Shown: positions 1 to 6,231 of the stretch, one piece after another
Layout: each line of letters opens with the position of its first letter
How positions within the stretch are numbered: the stretch's first letter is position 1
NCBI GenBank assembly: GCA_947177695.1
Contig: CAMWVO010000123.1
Location: forward strand, 1 to 6,231
Direction: 5' to 3'
Origin: an uncultured Clostridia bacterium
GTDB lineage: Bacteria > Bacillota > Clostridia > Oscillospirales > Ruminococcaceae
DNA: 6,231 bases
Position numbers and translations under genes: made by a program
The notes under the pieces: generated by a model
The model's input: the letters and a program-made list of their open reading frames with translations, nothing else
The model's database searches: none
Told to the model about the DNA's origin: nothing

Positions 1-1238
<1,238 letters not shown>

Positions 1239-1286
1239 TAAACCGCTGTATTCTGACCTCTAAGTCTCTAACCTCTTACTTCTAAT

Positions 1287-1293
1287 AAAGGAG
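1287..1293 (+). promoter_or_regulatory. rpoC ribosome binding site that fixes the start codon
   Basis: AAAGGAG is a near-perfect Shine-Dalgarno sequence. It ends 8 nt before the TTG at 1302. It overlaps the alternative GTG at 1293, which therefore cannot be used by this site. The TTG gives the N-terminus MEFNTFESIKIGLASPEQIR, where RpoC homology begins; the GTG would add only a meaningless three-residue extension (MLY). Confidence 0.9.
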
Positions 1294-1301
1294 TGTTATA
1301 T

Positions 1302-4300
1302 TTGGAATTCAATACCTTTGAATCTATAAAAATCGGTCTGGCGTCCCCCGAGCAAATCAGAAACTGGTCTCACGGCGTTGTTGAAAGACCAGAGACCATA
1401 AACTACAGAACCCAGAAGCCCGAAAGAGACGGTCTTTTCTGCGAAAGAATTTTCGGACCAACCAAGGACTGGGAATGTCACTGCGGAAAGTACAAGAAGA
1501 TACGCTTCAAGGGCAAGATATGCGACCGCTGCGGCGTTGAGGTAACTCGCGCCAAGGTGCGCCGTGAGCGTATGGGTCATATTGAGCTTGCGGCTCCCGT
1601 GTCCCATATATGGTACTTCAAGGGTACTCCCTCCCGTATCGGTCAGGTGATCGAGGTGTCCCAGAAGCGTCTGGAGGAAGTGCTGTACTTCACAAAGTAT
1701 ATCGTTGTGGATTCGGGCAATACGGAGCTTGTCAAGAAGCAGCTCCTTACCGAAAAAGAGTACGCCGATATGCGCGAAAAGTACGAGGACGATTTCGTTG
1801 CCGAAATGGGCGCGGAGGCTATCAAGGAGCTTCTTGACGAGTACAACCCCGACCGTTACGACAACTATATCATGAAGCATCTGGACGAATTTTCCAAGGT
1901 TACGGGTATCGACGAGGACGACATCAGGGACTTCCTTGCTAAGCGTCTCTATGTGATAGCCGACAACGCGGAGAACGAGAATTTTTCCGTGGGCGACGTT
2001 ATATCCAGAACCAAGTACACCGAGGAAGTCCTCTATATCAACAGAAAGAACGAGGAGGCAAAGCTTCCTCAGATCACTGTTGAAACAGGCTCTCAGTATA
2101 TCGAAAAGCGTTTCTTTGAGAATATCGAAGCGGCAAACGCAAACGGTGAGTACAACGAAATTGCCGATAAGGAAAACTGGGTGAACAACCTTGTGTGGGC
2201 GTCCGACGAGCTTAAAGCAGAGCTTGCGGAGCTTCCTCCGGGACAGAAAAAGATCAAGCTTCTGAAAAGGCTTGAAATTATGGAGTCCTTCCGTCTTTCG
2301 GGAAACAAGCCCGAATGGATGGTACTGGACGTTGTTCCCGTTATTCCTCCCGATATCAGACCTATGGTTATGTTGGACGGCGGCAGATATGCTACCTCCG
2401 ACCTTAACGACCTTTACAGACGTGTTATCAACAGAAACAACCGTCTTAAAAAGATGCTGGAGCTTGAAGCTCCTGACATCATTATCAGAAACGAAAAGAG
2501 AATGCTTCAGGAAGCCGTTGACGCGCTTATCGACAACGGCAGACATGGCAGACCCGTTACGGGTCCAAACAACCGCGCGCTGAAATCCCTTTCCGATATG
2601 CTTAAAGGTAAGCAGGGACGTTTCCGTCAGAACCTGTTGGGTAAGCGTGTTGACTATTCTGGACGTTCCGTTATCGTTGTCGGTCCTGAGCTTAAAATGT
2701 TCCAGTGCGGTCTCCCCAAGGAAATGGCTTTGGAGCTGTTCAAGCCTTTCGTTATGAAGCGTCTTGTTGACACAGGCAAGGCAACCAATATCAAGTCCGC
2801 ACGTAAAAAAGTTGACAGAGCGGAAAACGACGTTTGGGACGCTCTGGAGAACGTTATCAAGGATCATCCCGTGTTCCTGAACCGTGCCCCTACGCTTCAC
2901 AGACTGGGTATCCAGGCGTTCGAGCCTATACTTGTAGAGGGCAGGGCTATCAAGCTCCACCCGCTGGTTTGTACCGCGTTCAACGCCGACTTTGACGGAG
3001 ACCAGATGGCTGTCCATCTTCCCCTTTCCGCGGAGGCGCAGGCGGAGGCAAGATTCCTTATGCTTGCGGCGAACAACCTGCTTAAACCCTCCGACGGACG
3101 TCCTGTGGCTGTTCCGTCTCAGGATATGGTTCTGGGTTCCTACTACCTGACAATGAAAAAGGACGAAAAGGACGAGAACGGCAACTATATTGAAAAGGGC
3201 GGCGGAAAGGTATTCCGCGACGTAAACGAGGCTCTTATGGCGTACAGCAGCGGTGCGGTATCAATTCATGCTCCCATCAAGGTAAGAGTATCAAAGGATA
3301 TCGGCGGCAGAACTGTTTCCAAGCTTATCGACTGCACAGTGGGCAGAATTATATTCAACGAAAACATTCCCCAGAATCTGGGCTATGTTGACAGAACAAG
3401 CTCCGACAAGCAGTTCGATCTTGAGGTTGACTTCCTTGTTAAAAAGGGTCAGCTTTCCGACATCATCGAGCGCTGTATCCGTATCCACGGTACGACCACT
3501 ACTTCCGAGGTGCTTGACAGAGTAAAGGCTCTGGGCTTCAAGTTCTCTACAAGAGCGGCTATCACCGTTGCGGTATGCGACGCGGAGATACCCGAAGCCA
3601 AAAAGGATATTCTTGCAGCTGCAGACGCAAAGGTCGATAAGATCAACAAGCTCTTCAAGCGCGGATTTATTTCCGCTTCGGAAAAGTCCAAGCGCTTTAT
3701 CGAAATATGGAACGGCGCTACCGACGAGGTAACTACGGCTCTTAAGGACGGTCTTGACAAATACAACCCCATCTTTATGATGTCCGACTCCGGTGCGCGA
3801 GGCAGTATCAACCAGATGCGTCAGCTTGCGGGTATGCGCGGACTTATCGCCAATACCTCGGGTTCGACCATCGAGATGCCTATTCGTGCCAACTACCGTG
3901 AGGGACTTAACATTCTGGAGTACTTCATTTCCTCCCGTGGTGCGAGAAAGGGTCTTGCCGATACAGCTCTGCGTACAGCCGACTCGGGTTACCTTACAAG
4001 ACGTCTTGTTGACGTTTCCCAGGAGGTAATTATCCGCGAGGAGGACTGCGGCACTGACGAGGGTATCGAGGTATACACCATCAGAAACGGCAACGAAATG
4101 ATCGAGCCGCTCAAAGAAAGACTTCTCGGACGTTACCTTATGGAGGATCTCCGCGATCCCGAAACGGGCGACCTTATCATGAGCCGCAACAAGCTTATGA
4201 ACGAAGCGGACGCTCAGAAAGTCGTTGACAGCGGCGTTGAGAAAATCACTATCCGTTCGGTGCTTAACTGCAAGGCTAAGCACGGCGTATGCGCAAAGTG

Positions 4301-5222
4301 CTACGGCTCCAACCTTGCCAACGGAAACCTTGTTGCCGTGGGTGAAGCTGTCGGCGTAATCGCCGCGCAGTCTATCGGTGAGCCCGGTACACAGCTTACA
4401 ATGAGAACGTTCCACACGGGCGGTATCGCTTCCGCGGAGGATATCACGCAGGGTCTTCCCCGTGTTGAAGAGCTTTTCGAGAGCAGACGTCCCAAGAATG
4501 CGGCTATAATCGCAAGAACAGGCGGTTCTGTCCGCATGGAGGAGATCAAGAAGATACGCAACGTTATCATTACCGACGAGGAAACGGGTACGGAGGAATA
4601 CTATCCCGTTCCTTACGGCTACAAGATAAGAGTTCACGAGGGCGACACCGTTGAGGCGGGTACTCCGCTTACGGAGGGCTCTATCAACCCCGGCGACATT
4701 CTTGCGGTAAATGGTCAGCAGGCTGTTCAGAACTATATCATCACCGAAGTTCAGAAAGTTTACCGTTTGCAGGGTGTTGATATCAACGACAAGCACATCG
4801 AGGTTATTGTCCGTCAGATGCTCCGCAAGGTAAAAGTGGACGACAGCGGTTCAAGCTATATGCTTCCCGGTTCGCTGGTTGACAAGAGGGACATCGACGC
4901 TATCAATGCTGAGATCAAGCGCAGAATGGACAACGGCGAAGAGGGTCTCAGCTTTGCGACAACGATCCCCGTGCTTCAGGGTATTACAAAGGCGTCCTCC
5001 AATTCGGACAGCTTCCTGTCGGCAGCTTCGTTCCAGGAGACCACCCGCGCACTTACCGACGCTGCCATCAAGGGCAAGTGCGACTACTTGCAGGGTCTTA
5101 AAGAGAACGTTATTATCGGTAAGCTTATTCCCGCAGGTACGGGCATGGACGTTTACAACAACATTCAGATCGTTAAGAACGAAAGCTCGTCCGAGCATAT
5201 CCCGACCCCAACAACTCTGTAA
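1302..5222 (+). CDS. rpoC: DNA-directed RNA polymerase subunit beta' (TTG start, 1306 aa)
   Basis: Second catalytic subunit of RNA polymerase. It carries the Mg2+-binding active site, clamp, bridge helix and trigger loop. In order: N-terminal zinc-binding domain with C59, C61, C74 and C77; clamp with an apparent insertion (about residues 179-313); σ-binding clamp helices, including NRNNRLKK and NEKRMLQEAVDALIDNGRHG; switch region LKGKQGRFRQNLLGKRV from residue 434; catalytic loop NADFDGDQ with D563, D565 and D567 coordinating Mg2+; bridge helix around 877-904 (GARKGLADTALRTADSGYLT); second zinc site C916, C990, C997 and C1000; trigger loop GTQLTMRTFHTGG with Q1031, M1034, R1035 and H1038. No SI3 insertion interrupts the trigger loop. 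At 1306 aa it is about 100 residues longer than B. subtilis RpoC (1199 aa), and the clamp insertion accounts for nearly all of that. The bridge helix reads ISSRGARKG where most bacteria have His in place of R879. Reading from TTG is supported by the ribosome binding site and by homology. Probably co-transcribed with rpoB and closed by the hairpin at 5236-5282. Confidence 0.98.
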   Translation: MEFNTFESIKIGLASPEQIRNWSHGVVERPETINYRTQKPERDGLFCERIFGPTKDWECHCGKYKKIRFKGKICDRCGVEVTRAKVRRERMGHIELAAPVSHIWYFKGTPSRIGQVIEVSQKRLEEVLYFTKYIVVDSGNTELVKKQLLTEKEYADMREKYEDDFVAEMGAEAIKELLDEYNPDRYDNYIMKHLDEFSKVTGIDEDDIRDFLAKRLYVIADNAENENFSVGDVISRTKYTEEVLYINRKNEEAKLPQITVETGSQYIEKRFFENIEAANANGEYNEIADKENWVNNLVWASDELKAELAELPPGQKKIKLLKRLEIMESFRLSGNKPEWMVLDVVPVIPPDIRPMVMLDGGRYATSDLNDLYRRVINRNNRLKKMLELEAPDIIIRNEKRMLQEAVDALIDNGRHGRPVTGPNNRALKSLSDMLKGKQGRFRQNLLGKRVDYSGRSVIVVGPELKMFQCGLPKEMALELFKPFVMKRLVDTGKATNIKSARKKVDRAENDVWDALENVIKDHPVFLNRAPTLHRLGIQAFEPILVEGRAIKLHPLVCTAFNADFDGDQMAVHLPLSAEAQAEARFLMLAANNLLKPSDGRPVAVPSQDMVLGSYYLTMKKDEKDENGNYIEKGGGKVFRDVNEALMAYSSGAVSIHAPIKVRVSKDIGGRTVSKLIDCTVGRIIFNENIPQNLGYVDRTSSDKQFDLEVDFLVKKGQLSDIIERCIRIHGTTTTSEVLDRVKALGFKFSTRAAITVAVCDAEIPEAKKDILAAADAKVDKINKLFKRGFISASEKSKRFIEIWNGATDEVTTALKDGLDKYNPIFMMSDSGARGSINQMRQLAGMRGLIANTSGSTIEMPIRANYREGLNILEYFISSRGARKGLADTALRTADSGYLTRRLVDVSQEVIIREEDCGTDEGIEVYTIRNGNEMIEPLKERLLGRYLMEDLRDPETGDLIMSRNKLMNEADAQKVVDSGVEKITIRSVLNCKAKHGVCAKCYGSNLANGNLVAVGEAVGVIAAQSIGEPGTQLTMRTFHTGGIASAEDITQGLPRVEELFESRRPKNAAIIARTGGSVRMEEIKKIRNVIITDEETGTEEYYPVPYGYKIRVHEGDTVEAGTPLTEGSINPGDILAVNGQQAVQNYIITEVQKVYRLQGVDINDKHIEVIVRQMLRKVKVDDSGSSYMLPGSLVDKRDIDAINAEIKRRMDNGEEGLSFATTIPVLQGITKASSNSDSFLSAASFQETTRALTDAAIKGKCDYLQGLKENVIIGKLIPAGTGMDVYNNIQIVKNESSSEHIPTPTTL

Positions 5223-5235
5223 TTTTTGACGCACT

Positions 5236-5282
5236 AAAGCTCCGCGAGGTTCTGCCTGATGCAGAAATTTCGCGGAGCTTTT
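5236..5282 (+). terminator. Rho-independent terminator after rpoC
   Basis: A perfect 12-bp stem (5236-5247 AAAGCTCCGCGA paired with 5270-5281) encloses a second perfect 6-bp stem (TTCTGC 5250-5255 with GCAGAA 5261-5266) and a 5-nt loop. The two are joined by a small GG/ATT internal bulge. The stem runs into a short T tract (5279-5282) before CGG. It begins 13 bp after the rpoC stop, where a terminator for the rpoBC transcript would be expected. The T tract is short, so termination may be partial and some readthrough into the next gene is possible. Confidence 0.82.
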
Positions 5283-5298
5283 CGGTAAATACCACTAT

Positions 5299-5306
5299 AG
5301 GAAAGG
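5299..5306 (+). promoter_or_regulatory. Ribosome binding site of the TatD-family gene
   Basis: AGGAAAGG lies 9 nt before the ATG at 5316 and supports that start. I could not find a convincing -35/-10 pair between the terminator and this site, so the promoter of the gene is not identified. Confidence 0.7.
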
Positions 5307-5315
5307 CTGATAAAA

Positions 5316-6089
5316 ATGCTTGATTTTATTGATTCCCACGCCCACTCCGATGCGGAGCAGTTTGACCCAGACAGAGACGAGCTGCTGAACCGTCTGCACA
5401 GCGAGGGTGTGCGGAACATCGTAAACATGGGCTGCAATCTTGAACGCTCGCGGCTTTCGGTTGAGTACGCCGAAAAGTATCCGTTCCTATATGCGGCGGT
5501 GGGTATACACCCAGAGGACGTGGAGGGTACTCCCGCGGATTATCTCGACACGCTGAAAAAATGGGCAGTCCTGCCGAAAACGGTTGCGATCGGTGAGATA
5601 GGTCTGGACTATCACTACGAGGGCTACGACCCGGATTTGCAGAAGCGGATTTTCAAGGAGCAGCTTGATCTTGCGGAAAAGCTTTCTCTGCCCGTGGTTA
5701 TTCACTCCCGGGACGCTACGGAGGATACCATGTATATCCTGCGGGAACGGGGAACTGTAAACGGCGTAATGCATTGCTTTTCTGGCTCTGCGGAGACGGC
5801 GAAGCAGGTGCTTGCTCTGGGAATGAACATCAGCTTCACGGGAGTTCTTACGTTCAAAAATGCGAGAAAAGCGATAGAGGCGCTGGAGGTCGTACCCTTG
5901 GACAGGCTTATGCTTGAGACCGACTGTCCCTATATGGCTCCCGAACCGAACCGGGGCAAACGCTGCGACAGCGGAATGATAGTCCATATAATAGAGAAAA
6001 TCGCGGAGGTCAAATGGGTCTCCCCCGAACTTGTGGCGAAGCAGACTACGGAGAACACATTAAAGCTTTTCTGGAAAATGAAAGGCTGA
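5316..6089 (+). CDS. tatD: TatD-family metal-dependent DNase/hydrolase (257 aa)
   Basis: Cytosolic amidohydrolase-fold (TIM-barrel) enzyme. Family members are Mg2+/divalent-metal-dependent DNases with 3'-5' exonuclease activity, linked to DNA repair and DNA quality control. All hallmark metal-ligand motifs are visible: DSHAH near the N-terminus (H8, H10), GIHP (H65), GEIGLDY (E94), VIHSR (H130), HCFSGS (H153) and LETDCPY (D203), followed by the APEPNRGKR signature (209-216). The length is typical of the family, there is no signal peptide, and no key residue is missing, so it should be active. ATG 5316 is supported by the ribosome binding site and by the motif DSHAH starting at residue 6. It lies downstream of the rpoC terminator in the same direction. 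Arginine codon use differs from its neighbours: 7 of 13 Arg are CGG, a codon I found nowhere in frame in rpoC. That fits a modestly expressed gene. The symbol is family-level; the protein could equally be called YabD/YcfH-like, and its exact substrate is not known from sequence. Confidence 0.95.
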   Translation: MLDFIDSHAHSDAEQFDPDRDELLNRLHSEGVRNIVNMGCNLERSRLSVEYAEKYPFLYAAVGIHPEDVEGTPADYLDTLKKWAVLPKTVAIGEIGLDYHYEGYDPDLQKRIFKEQLDLAEKLSLPVVIHSRDATEDTMYILRERGTVNGVMHCFSGSAETAKQVLALGMNISFTGVLTFKNARKAIEALEVVPLDRLMLETDCPYMAPEPNRGKRCDSGMIVHIIEKIAEVKWVSPELVAKQTTENTLKLFWKMKG

Positions 6090-6141
6090 GGTTTAATCGC
6101 GCAGTCAACTATAGTAAACCGTCAGGATGGAAAAGTTTCGC

Positions 6142-6231
6142 CCGCCTTTTCAAAGGCGGCAGAAGTCCAGAGGGCGGAGCCCTTTGGTCGCGCTCCGCAG
6201 AGCGCGAAATCCCCTCCTGCGCCCGCAGGCG
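6142..6231. repeat. GC-rich intergenic multi-hairpin repeat element (truncated by the window end)
   Basis: Four inverted repeats follow each other with almost no spacing. H1: CCGCCTTT 6142-6149 with AAAGGCGG 6152-6159, perfect 8 bp. H2: CCAGAGGGC 6167-6175 with GCCCTTTGG 6179-6187, 9 bp including one G-T wobble, loop GGA. H3: TCGCGCTC 6188-6195 with GAGCGCGA 6200-6207, perfect 8 bp, loop CGCA. H4: CCTGC 6216-6220 with GCAGG 6225-6229. There is no open reading frame and no T tract typical of a terminator. Arrays of adjacent short palindromes between genes resemble dispersed REP/MITE-like extragenic elements; this type of sequence seems familiar to me from Ruminococcus-like genomes. Copy number, true ends and function cannot be judged from one truncated copy. 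An alternative is a set of transcript-end structures that stabilise the tatD mRNA or protect it from downstream transcription. Confidence 0.7.

Noticed and set aside
1296..3017. Long open frame (573 aa) on the minus strand within rpoC
   Set aside because: It lies antisense to the well-conserved 5' half of rpoC and shows no recognisable protein motif. Codon bias in a highly expressed gene commonly leaves such open antisense frames.
3291..4796. Long open frame (501 aa) on the minus strand within rpoC
   Set aside because: It is antisense to the bridge helix and trigger loop coding region, has no motif and no ribosome binding site of note; a codon-bias shadow.
5226..5231. TTGACG as a -35 box for a tatD promoter
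   Set aside because: No -10-like hexamer lies 16-18 bp downstream; that position falls inside the terminator hairpin.
5487..5987. Minus-strand open frame (166 aa) within tatD
   Set aside because: It lies entirely antisense to tatD, whose complete set of catalytic motifs shows the real frame.
6142..6159. First hairpin of the terminal repeat as a simple tatD terminator
   Set aside because: The perfect stem is followed by GC-rich sequence and no T tract, and it belongs to a series of four hairpins, so it is better described as part of the repeat element.
6142..6231. CRISPR array
   Set aside because: The structure consists of different inverted repeats side by side, not one direct repeat separated by unique spacers.

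Overview
This window is a housekeeping segment of a bacterial chromosome. It most likely comes from a Clostridia-class Firmicute of the Oscillospirales/Ruminococcaceae type. The reasons are the RpoB/RpoC sequence style, the absence of the large lineage-specific insertions of enteric bacteria (βi9/SI2 in β, SI3 in the β' trigger loop), a strong AAAGGAG ribosome binding site, roughly half G+C, and a GC-rich multi-hairpin intergenic repeat of a kind I associate with this group. Genus-level placement is inference.

Layout, all on the + strand. (1) 1-1238: 3' part of rpoB, 411 codons, ending in a very acidic tail. (2) 1239-1301: a short pyrimidine-rich spacer with the rpoC ribosome binding site. 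(3) 1302-5222: complete rpoC (1306 aa), starting at a TTG and carrying an apparent extra domain of about 115 residues in the β' clamp. (4) 5223-5315: a strong hairpin terminator, then the leader of the next gene. (5) 5316-6089: a complete TatD-family metal-dependent DNase/hydrolase. (6) 6090-6231: a non-coding stretch made almost entirely of short inverted repeats, cut by the window end.

rpoB and rpoC encode the two large subunits that form the RNA polymerase active centre and are evidently co-transcribed. The hairpin after rpoC separates them from tatD, a quality-control nuclease gene with clearly different arginine codon use. The ribosomal-protein genes (rpsL, rpsG) that often follow rpoBC in Firmicutes are not here.

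I found no evidence for a novel defence, mobile or biosynthetic system. The points most worth a second look are the β' clamp insertion, the terminal repeat element, the β acidic tail, and an unusual bridge-helix residue in β'.
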